The notes below the pieces were generated by a model. It saw only the letters and a program-made list of their open reading frames with translations, searched no databases and was not told the origin of the DNA. Positions 29,665 through 37,398 of a stretch of DNA of 64,000 bases are shown here, piece by piece (positions within the stretch are counted from its first letter, which is position 1; every line of letters begins with the position of its first letter). Both the position numbers and the translations under genes were made by a program. Source of the stretch: Chimaeribacter arupi (lineage in GTDB: Bacteria > Pseudomonadota > Gammaproteobacteria > Enterobacterales > Enterobacteriaceae); the NCBI RefSeq assembly GCF_002858805.1, contig NZ_PJZI01000021.1:24132-88131 (forward strand). Direction: 5' to 3'.

Positions 29665-31635
29665 ATGCAGAAAATCACTGAACCCACTTATGAATTACCG
29701 CTGGCGAATGTCGATATTCATGACGACTTCTGGCTGGCCTACCAGCAGCTGATCCGCGACGTCGTGATCCCTTACCAGTGGGCGGCGCTGAACGATCAGG
29801 TGGAGGAGGCGGAACCGAGCCATGCCATTGAAAATTTCCGCATCGCCGCCGGGCAGCGTGACGGCGAATTTTACGGCATGGTGTTCCAGGACAGCGACGT
29901 CGCCAAGTGGCTTGAGGCGGTAGGCTATTTGCTCAACAAACAGCCGGATGCCGCGCTGGAACAGACCGCCGATGAGGTCATTGAGTTAGTGGCAGCAGTG
30001 CAGCAACCGGACGGCTACCTCAACACCTATTTCACGGTGAAAGACCCGGCCGGGCGCTGGACCAATCTGGCGGAGTGCCACGAACTTTACTGCGCCGGGC
30101 ACCTGATTGAGGCGGCGGTGGCCTATTACCACGGCACCGGCAAACGCCGGTTGCTCGATGTGGCCTGCAAACTGGCCGATCACATCGACAGCGTTTTCGG
30201 CACGGCGGCGGGCCAGCTGCCCGGCTACCCCGGCCACCCGGAGATTGAGCTGGCGCTGGCCCGGCTGTACGAGGTCACCCAGGCGCCGCGCTATCTGGCG
30301 CTGGCCGGGTACTTTGTGGCCCAGCGCGGCACCCGGCCGCACTTCTATGATGAGGAGTATGCCCGGCGCGGCTTTACCTCCTACTGGCAGACGCACGGCC
30401 CGGCGTGGATGGTGAAAGACAAAGCCTACAGCCAGGCGCACCAGCCGCTGGCAGAGCAGCAGGTGGCGGTGGGCCACGCGGTACGCTTCGTCTACCTGAT
30501 GACCGGCGTCGCCCACCTGGCGCAGCTCAGCAACGACGCAGGCCAGCGGGTGATCTGCCGCCGCCTGTGGGACAACATGGCGCAAAAGCAGCTCTACATC
30601 ACCGGGGCGATCGGCGCGCAGAGCAGCGGCGAGGCGTTCAGTTCTGATTACGATCTGCCGCCGGACACTGCCTACAACGAAACCTGCGCCTCGATTGGCC
30701 TGATGATGTTTGCCCGCCGGATGCTGCACCTGGAGGCGGACCGGCGCTACGCCGACGTGATGGAGCGGGCGCTCTACAACACCGTGCTGGCGGGCATGGC
30801 GCTGGACGGCAAACACTTTTTCTACGTCAACCCGCTGGAGGTGCAGCCGCAGAGCTGCCGCCACAACCATATCTATGACCATGTCAAACCGGTGCGCCAG
30901 CGCTGGTTCGGCTGCGCCTGCTGCCCGCCAAACATTGCGCGGCTGCTGGCGTCGCTGGGGCAGTACATCTACACCCAGACCCCTGAGGCGCTGCTGGTGA
31001 ACCTCTATATCGGCAGTGAGGCGCGGGTGGAGTTAGGCGGGCAGGGGGTGACGCTGCGCCAGCAGGGGGACTACCTGCACCAGGGCGAAATGCGCCTGTC
31101 ACTGGCGATGGAAGCGCCGGTCAGCGGGACGCTGGCCTTGCGGCTGCCCGGCTGGTGCGCCGCGCCGCAGGTCACGGTGAACGGCGAGGCGCAGGATGTC
31201 ACACCGGCGCGGCAGGGCTATCTCTGGCTGACGCGCTGCTGGCAACCGGGGGATGAGATCGCGTTGACGCTGCCGATGGCGGTACGGCGGGTGAAAGCCG
31301 CCTCACCGCTGCGCCATGCCGCCGGTCAGGTGGCATTGCAGCGCGGGCCGCTGGTCTACTGCCTGGAAGAGGCGGATAACGGCCGCGAACTGCATAACCT
31401 GCTGTTGCCGCCGGAGGCGACGTTCAGCCTGCGGGAGGGCGAGGGGGTGCTGGCCGGTAAAACGCTGATTTGTGCACCCGGCCAGCGGGTAACGCCTGCC
31501 GCGCCGGACGCCGCGCTCTACCAGTTTGACCCGGCCCCGGCGGCCCGTACGGCGCAAACCCTGACCTTCATTCCCTATTTCGCCTGGGCCAACCGCGGCG
31601 AAGGGGAGATGCGCGTCTGGGTGCGGGAGGGCTGA
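29665..31635 (+). CDS. GH127 beta-L-arabinofuranosidase
   Basis: This 656-residue protein is a glycoside hydrolase family 127 enzyme, as HypBA1 of Bifidobacterium, which releases L-arabinose from beta-linked arabinofuranosides. Family catalytic and zinc residues are present at nearly the same positions: Glu323 (SSGEAF), Glu339 and Cys341 (NETCASIG), and Cys419-Cys420 (WFGCACCPPN), where the first Cys is the nucleophile in the family. The N-terminal barrel also has QQPDGYLNTYFT and LAECHELYCAGHLIEAAVAYY. No signal peptide is seen, so it acts in the cytoplasm on imported sugar. It forms an operon with the GPH symporter (10-base gap). Confidence 0.94.
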   Translation: MQKITEPTYELPLANVDIHDDFWLAYQQLIRDVVIPYQWAALNDQVEEAEPSHAIENFRIAAGQRDGEFYGMVFQDSDVAKWLEAVGYLLNKQPDAALEQTADEVIELVAAVQQPDGYLNTYFTVKDPAGRWTNLAECHELYCAGHLIEAAVAYYHGTGKRRLLDVACKLADHIDSVFGTAAGQLPGYPGHPEIELALARLYEVTQAPRYLALAGYFVAQRGTRPHFYDEEYARRGFTSYWQTHGPAWMVKDKAYSQAHQPLAEQQVAVGHAVRFVYLMTGVAHLAQLSNDAGQRVICRRLWDNMAQKQLYITGAIGAQSSGEAFSSDYDLPPDTAYNETCASIGLMMFARRMLHLEADRRYADVMERALYNTVLAGMALDGKHFFYVNPLEVQPQSCRHNHIYDHVKPVRQRWFGCACCPPNIARLLASLGQYIYTQTPEALLVNLYIGSEARVELGGQGVTLRQQGDYLHQGEMRLSLAMEAPVSGTLALRLPGWCAAPQVTVNGEAQDVTPARQGYLWLTRCWQPGDEIALTLPMAVRRVKAASPLRHAAGQVALQRGPLVYCLEEADNGRELHNLLLPPEATFSLREGEGVLAGKTLICAPGQRVTPAAPDAALYQFDPAPAARTAQTLTFIPYFAWANRGEGEMRVWVREG

Positions 31636-31642
31636 GACGTGC

Positions 31643-32557
31643 TCAGTAGCCCGCCAGCCGCGCCGCCAGCAGCGCCAGCAGGCGTGGGTTATCGACCTGC
31701 GTCATGATGCGGGTATTGGGCGTGCGCCCGGCCAGATGGCGCGGTTTCACGGCGGCCAGCGTCTGCCCGGCGGCCGCGCCTTCGGTGACGACGCTGACAT
31801 GGCCGTCGACGCCGCTGAACAGCGTCGGGTCAATCAGCCAGGCGATCACGCACGGGTCATGCAGGCAGGGGTCAGCCGCCCCGTAACTGCGCATCATCGC
31901 GGCCAGCGTCGCGCCGGTAGCGTTGCGCTGGTGCAGCGCGTCGAGCCAGGCAGCGCTCATCTGCGCCTGCGACGTCACATCCAGCCCAAACATCACCTGT
32001 GGAATACCGGCACTCAGCACCACATGGGCAGCCCATGGGTCAACGTAAAGGTTAAATTCCGCGGCCGGGGAGACATTGCCGGGGCAGAACGCCGCGCCGC
32101 CCATCAGCACCAGTTGTTTGATCTTCGGGGCAATGCCGGGGTCTTTAATCAGCGCCAGCGCGATGTTGGTCAGCGGGCCGATGGCGCACAGGGTGATTTC
32201 ACCGGGTTCGGCGTTAATTGTCTCGATAATAAAATCCACCGCGTGCGGGCGTTGCAGCGCGAAACCCGGCTCCGGCAGCGGCACGCCGCCCAGCCCGTCA
32301 TGGCCGTGCACCTGCGTGTGGTAACCGTGCAGGTCGCGCATCGGGCGCGGGCAGCCGGAAAACACCGGGATGTCGTGGCGGTTGGCGAGGGTACAGATGC
32401 GCCGCGCGTTGTACTCCGTCAAGGTTGCCGAGACATTGCCGGCCACGGTGGTGATACCGGCGAGCGTGATCTCCTGCGGGGAGGCGAGGGCCAGCAGGAT
32501 GGCGACGGCGTCATCCACGCCGGGGTCGCAGTCAAGAATAATGCGGTGTACAGCCAT
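31643..32557 (-). CDS. Inosine-uridine-type nucleoside hydrolase
   Basis: A 304-residue nucleoside hydrolase (Rih family) that cleaves ribonucleosides to ribose and base. The calcium-binding start IILDCDPGVDDAVAILLAL, GAAFCPGNVSPAAEFNLYVDPWAA, and the C-terminal HDPCVIAWLIDP, with its catalytic-region histidine and aspartate, are all present. It is convergent with the GH127 gene, with seven bases between them, and is not obviously part of the arabinoside operon. Whether it prefers pyrimidine or purine nucleosides cannot be told from sequence here. Confidence 0.93.
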   Translation of the reverse strand: MAVHRIILDCDPGVDDAVAILLALASPQEITLAGITTVAGNVSATLTEYNARRICTLANRHDIPVFSGCPRPMRDLHGYHTQVHGHDGLGGVPLPEPGFALQRPHAVDFIIETINAEPGEITLCAIGPLTNIALALIKDPGIAPKIKQLVLMGGAAFCPGNVSPAAEFNLYVDPWAAHVVLSAGIPQVMFGLDVTSQAQMSAAWLDALHQRNATGATLAAMMRSYGAADPCLHDPCVIAWLIDPTLFSGVDGHVSVVTEGAAAGQTLAAVKPRHLAGRTPNTRIMTQVDNPRLLALLAARLAGY

Positions 32558-32640
32558 AAAGAGACCTGATTGTCAGGGGAATCGGGAGCTCTACAGTAAA
32601 GGGAGGCGGGGCAGAGGGCAATGCGCGGAACGGCAGGCAA

Positions 32641-32664
32641 GAAAAAGGCGGCCAATGCCGCCTC
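32641..32664 (-). terminator. Terminator of the YhcN array
   Basis: On the minus strand AGGCGGC-ATTG-GCCGCCT is followed by TTTTTC. It lies 20 bases beyond the stop of the last YhcN-type gene. Confidence 0.88.
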
Positions 32665-32684
32665 TTCGACCGTACTGCCTGGGC

Positions 32685-32939
32685 TTATTTATACAGCTCA
32701 GCATTCCCATAAAGATGGTTATTGCCGGACGCTGAAATGATGCGGTATGAGGTTGCACCCTGTTCGTCGGCTTTCTGCGCCAGACGGCTTTCCAGGTCGC
32801 TCAGGTTCAGCGAACGGGCGCTGACAACGCCAATGGCCTGTTCGCCGGCCGGGGCGTGGTCAACCTGCTGGGCAGCAAAGGCACCGAACGAGGCGGTGGT
32901 TAACGCAAGGGCAGCGATGGCAATTTTCAGGTTTTTCAT
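32685..32939 (-). CDS. YhcN/DUF1471 periplasmic protein, copy 1
   Basis: This 84-residue protein has a signal peptide (MKNLKIAIAALALTTASFGAFA, cleaved before AQQVD) and a DUF1471 domain: IGVVSARSLNLSDLESRLAQKADEQGATSYRIISASGNNHLYGNAELYK. E. coli relatives (YhcN, BhsA, McbA) act in stress and biofilm responses. It is the last and most divergent of three adjacent copies that share almost the same signal peptide. A terminator follows. Confidence 0.92.
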   Translation of the reverse strand: MKNLKIAIAALALTTASFGAFAAQQVDHAPAGEQAIGVVSARSLNLSDLESRLAQKADEQGATSYRIISASGNNHLYGNAELYK

Positions 32940-32993
32940 GATCTTATTCCTATCCGAAGTTGATGTTTTTATACGTTATTTTTCAGTCTGACA

Positions 32994-33251
32994 TCAGTTG
33001 TAAAGTTCAGCGGTACCGTACACCAGGTTGGTGCTGCCGGACGCGGAGGTAATGCGGTAAGCACTCGCACCCTGTTCCTGCGCTTTCTGCGCGATCTGGC
33101 GTTCCAGGCCGGAGAGGTCAGTTGAACGGGCACTGACGGTGCCGATCTGCTGGGCATCAGCCGGGGCCTGGGTCACTTCCTGGGCGGCAAACGCACCAAA
33201 GGAGGCGGTGGTCAGGGCGAGGGCGGCAAGGGCAATTTTCAAGTTTTTCAT
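32994..33251 (-). CDS. YhcN/DUF1471 periplasmic protein, copy 2
   Basis: This 85-residue protein differs from copy 3 only in its last residue (Asn instead of Lys). It has the signal peptide MKNLKIALAALALTTASFG and the DUF1471 pattern GTVSARSTDLSGLERQIAQKA, then the ending GSTNLVYGTAELYN. Over about 247 bases the two genes differ at three positions before the final codon, which points to a recent duplication or gene conversion. The ATG at 33251 is chosen because it restores the shared signal peptide; an upstream start at 33281 is spurious. Confidence 0.92.
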   Translation of the reverse strand: MKNLKIALAALALTTASFGAFAAQEVTQAPADAQQIGTVSARSTDLSGLERQIAQKAQEQGASAYRITSASGSTNLVYGTAELYN

Positions 33252-33309
33252 GGTATTCATTCCTGTCAGTAAGGGGCACAACGGGCGTTAGCTCAGGTAA
33301 CGGCCGGGC

Positions 33310-33567
33310 TTATTTATAAAGTTCAGCGGTGCCGTACACCAGGTTGGTGCTGCCGGACGCAGAGGTAATGCGGTAAGCACTCGCACCCTGTTCCTGCGCT
33401 TTCTGCGCGATCTGGCGTTCCAGGCCGGAGAGGTCAGTTGAACGGGCACTGACGGTGCCGATCTGCTGGGCATCAGCCGGGGCCTGGGTCACTTCCTGGG
33501 CGGCAAACGCACCAAAGGAGGCGGTGGTCAGGGCAAGGGCGGCAAGGGCAATTTTCAAGTTTTTCAT
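33310..33567 (-). CDS. YhcN/DUF1471 periplasmic protein, copy 3
   Basis: An 85-residue secreted DUF1471 protein, nearly identical to copy 2. It is first in the transcription direction of the three-gene array and has its own promoter (TTGCAG at 33658-33663, TAACAT at 33635-33640, both on the minus strand, 17-base spacer) flanked by palindromic operators. AAGGAAACC precedes the ATG. Copies 2 and 1 probably depend on the same promoter, because I see no operator or clear promoter in the 58- and 54-base gaps between them. Confidence 0.92.
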   Translation of the reverse strand: MKNLKIALAALALTTASFGAFAAQEVTQAPADAQQIGTVSARSTDLSGLERQIAQKAQEQGASAYRITSASGSTNLVYGTAELYK

Positions 33568-33610
33568 GATCTGGTTTCCTTAACGAAGACGGTGTTGTCA
33601 GGTGACCGTT

Positions 33611-33685
33611 ATTTAATTAACGATCGATAATTAAATGTTAGACCGATCTTTCCGACCCTGCAACTATTTTTTTAACGTTCGTTAA
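33611..33685. promoter_or_regulatory. Two palindromic operators flanking the YhcN-array promoter
   Basis: Operator 1 (33611-33636) is a 26-bp palindrome, ATTTAATTA-ACGATCGA-TAATTAAAT, with core TTAACGATCGATAA. Operator 2 (33672-33685) is TTAACG-TT-CGTTAA. Between them lies a minus-strand promoter, TTGCAG (33658-33663) - 17 bases - TAACAT (33635-33640). The core of operator 1 recurs exactly near the TetR gene at 34133. The most likely ligand is that TetR protein (inference). Confidence 0.75.
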
Positions 33686-33760
33686 TTAATCTTTGGCAAT
33701 GCGTGCGGCAGGCGGGCGAACTGCGGAGGGCGGCGCGTGCCGCCCTGTCAGCGAAGGGAA

Positions 33761-34015
33761 TTAATTGTAGAGCGTGCTGTCATCAAACAGGTGGTTATTG
33801 CCGGAGCTGGCAATAATCTGCCGCGCCACCGGGTCGCGCAGGGTTGTGCGTTGCGCCACGGCCGGTTTCAGGCCGGAGAGGTCCTGGCGGGTGTGGGTGG
33901 AAAAGCCAATTTTCTGGCTATCAACCTGCATCGTGATAACCTGTTGGTTCGCCAGCACCGGTAGCGGGCTGGCGGCCGAAAGCAGGGCCGCAATAAGCAG
34001 CGTGGTGGTTTTCAT
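33761..34015 (-). CDS. YhcN/DUF1471 periplasmic protein, divergent copy 4
   Basis: This 84-residue protein has a signal peptide (MKTTTLLIAALLSAASPLPVLA, then NQQV) and a weakly conserved DUF1471 domain (SQKIGFSTHTRQDLSGLKPAVAQRTTLRDPVARQIIASSGNNHLFDD). It is much more diverged than the other three, with a different signal peptide. It is divergent from the TetR gene across 231 bases that contain two operator-like palindromes, so the two genes probably share control. Confidence 0.85.
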   Translation of the reverse strand: MKTTTLLIAALLSAASPLPVLANQQVITMQVDSQKIGFSTHTRQDLSGLKPAVAQRTTLRDPVARQIIASSGNNHLFDDSTLYN

Positions 34016-34132
34016 GGTGAGATGTCCCAGTAGGGCGAATCCCGTGATGACCGGTCTGGTGCCGTCAGGGGCGCCGGTATCGCCGGCGGGGTGGCGGTCT
34101 TGCTGCCCGGCAGGGCGGGAGTCGTCATTTGT

Positions 34133-34201
34133 TTAACGATCGATAACAAAATTATAAACACTCCTCGACACACCTGCCACTGTTTTTTATAATGATCATT
34201 A
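34133..34201. promoter_or_regulatory. TetR promoter and two operators
   Basis: Core TTAACGATCGATAA (34133-34146) repeats the core of operator 1 at 33617-33630. A second palindrome, TAATGATCATTA (34190-34201), overlaps the -10 of a strong plus-strand promoter: TCGACA (34165-34170), 17-base spacer, TATAAT (34188-34193). On the minus strand a TATAAT lies just upstream of the first palindrome, toward copy 4. This layout predicts autorepression of TetR and repression of the divergent YhcN gene. Confidence 0.72.
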
Positions 34202-34246
34202 ATAAATATTTTCTGACCTAATCACAGCAGTGATAAGAGAGGGTGT

Positions 34247-34906
34247 ATGAGCACTGAAAATATGGCACTGGCCAAAAAATGCCGCGGACGCCCGAAGCAG
34301 TTTGACCGTGATGACGCCTTAAACAAAGCCCTGAAACTCTTCTGGAAATACGGTTACGAAGCGACCTCACTGGCCGATCTGGTGGAAGCCACCGGCGCCA
34401 AAGCCCCGACGCTGTACGCCGAGTTCGGGAATAAAGAGGGGCTGTTCCGGGCGGCGGTTGAGCACTACCTCACCCTGTTTGTGGAAACCAGCAACCGGGC
34501 GCTGATGCAGTCTGACGTGCCGTTGCGCCAGGCGATTGAAGAGTACCTGCGGGCGGCGGCGGCACTGTTTACGGACTGTGACAACCCGTCCGGCTGTTTT
34601 ATGGTCTGTACATCGGCCACGCTGTCGGCGGCATCGGAGGAGATCGCCTCGATGCTGCGGTCGCGCCACCATTTGCAGGAAGAGACGCTGAGCGAGTTCC
34701 TCGACAGCCGCAAAGAGAGCGGTGAGCTTTCGCCGCAGGTGTCCAGCCGGATCCTGGCGAAATACCTGAACTGTACGGTGCAGGGGATGTCCGTGCAGGC
34801 GCGTGACGGTGCCAGCCGTGCCGAGCTGAACCAGCTGGTGGATGTGGTAATGGCCATCTGGCCGCAGTTGATCGCCTTTGAGGCGCAGCCCACCGCCTCT
34901 GCCTGA
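34247..34906 (+). CDS. TetR/AcrR-family regulator beside the YhcN array
   Basis: A 219-residue TetR-family regulator. The N-terminal helix-turn-helix is RGRPKQFDRDDALNKALKLFWKYGYEATSLADLVEATGAKAPTLYAEFGNKEGLF, and the ligand domain contains the conserved CDNPSGCFMVCTSATLSAASEEI segment of this subfamily, with three cysteines. E. coli ComR, a TetR protein, represses the YhcN-type gene bhsA next to it, a comparable pairing. AGAGAGGG precedes the ATG. It is followed by the DUF2236 gene after seven bases, so the two are co-transcribed. The ligand is unknown. Confidence 0.9.
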   Translation: MSTENMALAKKCRGRPKQFDRDDALNKALKLFWKYGYEATSLADLVEATGAKAPTLYAEFGNKEGLFRAAVEHYLTLFVETSNRALMQSDVPLRQAIEEYLRAAAALFTDCDNPSGCFMVCTSATLSAASEEIASMLRSRHHLQEETLSEFLDSRKESGELSPQVSSRILAKYLNCTVQGMSVQARDGASRAELNQLVDVVMAIWPQLIAFEAQPTASA

Positions 34907-34913
34907 GGCCGTG

Positions 34914-35786
34914 ATGCGCGACGCGTTACGCCTTCGTATTGAGCGGCAGGTGCTGAGCATTTCCGGCCTGTCGCTGGGTGGTATTGACCTGGAACAGCCG
35001 CGTGGTGACCCAGGGCTGTTTGGCCCGGACGCCGTGACCTGGCGCATCCACGGTGATTTTACTTCCATGCTGTGCGGCGGCGTGTGCGCGCTGCTGTTAC
35101 AGATGCTGCACCCGCTGGCGCTGGCCGGGGTGTGGGACCACTCCAATTTCCGCGCCGACATGCTCGGCCGCCTGCGCCGCACCAGCCAGTTTATCTCCGG
35201 TACCACCTTCGGCGCGACCGCCGACGCTGAGCGCCTGCTCCAGCGGGTGCGCATGATCCATGACCGGGTCAGCGGCCGGGATGCGCTCGGTACCCCCTAT
35301 GCCGCCAATGACCCGGCGCTGCTGGTCTGGGTGCATGTGGCCGAAACCTACAGTTTTCTGCAATCCCACCTGCGTTACCGCAACCCCCACCTTTCGCCTG
35401 CCGATCAGGACACCTATTACCGGGAAGCGGCGCGCATCGCCTATGCGCTGGGTGCCGGGCCGGTGCCGGAGAGCGTGGCGGCGGTAGAGGCCTATCTGCA
35501 CCAGATGCGCCCGCAGTTACGCTATGACGCGCGCACCGCGGAGGTCGTGCAGGTGTTGCTCAACGCCCCGGCCCCCAGCCGGATCGCCGCGCCGTTCGGC
35601 GCCCTCATGATGCAGGCGGGGATTGACCTGCTGCCGCCGTGGGCCGCCGGGCAGCTCCAGCTCCCGATGACCCCGGCGCGGCGCTATGCCGTACGGTTCG
35701 GCACCCGCCGCCTGGCGCGGTTGTTGCGCTGGGCAGTGAGGAATGGCTCGTGGCACCGGGCGATGCGGAGGATGGAGCGGGGGTAA
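34914..35786 (+). CDS. MpaB/DUF2236 family oxygenase-like protein
   Basis: This 290-residue protein belongs to the MpaB/DUF2236 family, which includes heme-dependent latex-clearing oxygenases and fungal MpaB. Family landmarks are MLCGGVCALLLQMLHPLALAGVWDHSNF near the start, RRTSQFISGTTFG, RVRMIHDRVSGRDALGTPYAANDPALLVWVHVAETYSFL and YREAARIAYALGAGPVPES. The two His-containing motifs HP and VWVHVAET are those expected near the heme or metal site. It is seven bases behind the TetR gene, so its expression is likely derepressed together with the YhcN genes. Substrate unknown. Confidence 0.85.
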   Translation: MRDALRLRIERQVLSISGLSLGGIDLEQPRGDPGLFGPDAVTWRIHGDFTSMLCGGVCALLLQMLHPLALAGVWDHSNFRADMLGRLRRTSQFISGTTFGATADAERLLQRVRMIHDRVSGRDALGTPYAANDPALLVWVHVAETYSFLQSHLRYRNPHLSPADQDTYYREAARIAYALGAGPVPESVAAVEAYLHQMRPQLRYDARTAEVVQVLLNAPAPSRIAAPFGALMMQAGIDLLPPWAAGQLQLPMTPARRYAVRFGTRRLARLLRWAVRNGSWHRAMRRMERG

Positions 35787-36013
35787 CGGAAGGCCTCCAG
35801 CCCCCCAGGCCAGGGCAGGTGTTTCAGCCGTTTATGTGTGGCTGCCCATTCAGGCTTTCGCGCCTTAACCGGAGGCACTGCCGCGCCAACGCGTGACCGG
35901 CACGACTTTTCTGGCCGTAAGGACAATTTTTGGGAGTTTTGCCCGTGCGCAGCGCGGGGAAGGCGTTCTACACTTCGTTTAATGCGAGGAACATACGATT
36001 TTATTGAGGTGTC

Positions 36014-37123
36014 ATGCGCCAGTCAGAATTGATCGCCGAAGTCAGCAACCATAAACAGACACTTATTGCCGTGGTCGAACAGGATGACCGGGTGGTCTAT
36101 TTCTACCTCTATGCCCAGGGCGACCTGCGCGAACGTTTCCCCGGTATGCGCGCCTGCTGGGTGCGTAACCTGCAACCAGCCCCGGTCGCGGAGGATCAGG
36201 CCGCGATGGAGCAGGGGCTGGCACCGATGATGCCCGCCGCCTACTGCCGCAGCCTGGACGGCGAACCGCCGCTGCACCCGGACGGCATCCAGGTTATCTG
36301 GAATGAAAGCGATGACGGCGCGGCGCTCTGGTATCACGGCCAGTTGCTGGCGGTGGTGCCGGGCTGGAGCCTCTATATCGACCATCAGGTCAGCTACGCC
36401 GCCAGTTGCCTGAAAGACAACGGCAGCACCTTCCCGCTCGGCTCCGCGTCCACCAACCAGCAATATGCGCGGGCGGAAGAGACACGCCACTTCTGGCGCA
36501 CCTGGCAGCACCAGCATGAGCACCACCCGTGGCAAAAACTCCAGCAGCAGTTTATGGAGCGTTACGAGGCGCGCTTCGGCCCGTCGGTGAAGTATTACGC
36601 CATCGATCAGGGCAGCTGGCCGCCGATGGCGATCTCGCAGCATGAGCATAACGGCGTCTATTACTTCCTGACGCTGGGCGTCAGCATCCGGCCGATGCCG
36701 TACGTGGAGATCCTGTTCAATGATGACGCCGGTGATTACCGCCGCATGGAGATGGCGTTTGCGGTGGAAGCACAGTACGTGACCGAACAGAGTGCGGTGC
36801 AGATGGCGAGCGCGCTGTCGGGGTTTGCACAACTGCCGTGGACCACCATCAACTGGCTGGGCGAAGGGCACACCGTGGAGTCACCGATGGCCCCGCAGGG
36901 CTACGAGGGCTTTGTGCTGTCTGATGCGCTCTGCTCCCCGGCCGGCAAAGTCTCCATGCCGACCGTTTATGGCGACAAAGTTAACCTCTACTGGGCCAGC
37001 CCGATCTTTACCCCGGAACGTGAATTCGCCCACAGCCAGCCAAACGGCGGCTTTGAGCTGGTGAAAAAACTGATTGAAGCGGGCGTCGGCCACGTCTTTG
37101 TGCCGCGCAGCCCGGTGCTGTAA
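36014..37123 (+). CDS. Suppressor-of-fused (SUFU) domain protein
   Basis: A 369-residue protein whose C-terminal half fits the bacterial SUFU domain: HEHNGVYYFLTLGVSIRPMPYVE, WTTINWLGEGHTVESP, YEGFVLSD and NLYWASPIFTPEREFAHSQPNGGFELVKKLIEAGV. The N-terminal half (from about residue 10) has a related-looking fold with the short motif GQLLAVVPGWSLYIDHQVSYAASC. In bacteria SUFU proteins often occur as toxin-immunity proteins or stand alone. No toxin gene is adjacent. TGAGGTG precedes the ATG. Function unknown. Confidence 0.72.
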   Translation: MRQSELIAEVSNHKQTLIAVVEQDDRVVYFYLYAQGDLRERFPGMRACWVRNLQPAPVAEDQAAMEQGLAPMMPAAYCRSLDGEPPLHPDGIQVIWNESDDGAALWYHGQLLAVVPGWSLYIDHQVSYAASCLKDNGSTFPLGSASTNQQYARAEETRHFWRTWQHQHEHHPWQKLQQQFMERYEARFGPSVKYYAIDQGSWPPMAISQHEHNGVYYFLTLGVSIRPMPYVEILFNDDAGDYRRMEMAFAVEAQYVTEQSAVQMASALSGFAQLPWTTINWLGEGHTVESPMAPQGYEGFVLSDALCSPAGKVSMPTVYGDKVNLYWASPIFTPEREFAHSQPNGGFELVKKLIEAGVGHVFVPRSPVL

Positions 37124-37151
37124 CCCCGCCTGGGGGGCCGCCGCGCCCCTC

Positions 37152-37172
37152 GTGGGTAAAATCTTTACCCAC
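37152..37172. repeat. Perfect inverted repeat downstream of the SUFU gene
   Basis: GTGGGTAAA (37152-37160) and TTTACCCAC (37164-37172) form a 9-bp stem with a 3-base loop, 28 bases after the SUFU stop. GGGTAAA recurs once more at about 37291. No T-run follows. It could be a transcript-end hairpin or a protein-binding site for the next gene (start 37399); the gap is otherwise A/T-rich and shows no gene. Confidence 0.6.
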
Positions 37173-37398
37173 TGCCTCCCCGGCTATTTCTATACGAATG
37201 AATTAATTTCTGAGCGAAACAATGAGCTGTGAAAGGATATAGCGCCGCCTTCTCAAAATCCTGCCGGTTATGCTTTTTCAATCCTATCCAATGGGTAAAA
37301 GCAGGTGTACATCAGAAACGTTAATATCAGCAGTATTAACCTGACCGCCTCCTGTTGCGGGGGGAATACACGCCTTTCCGGTATGTTCCGGAGGAAAC

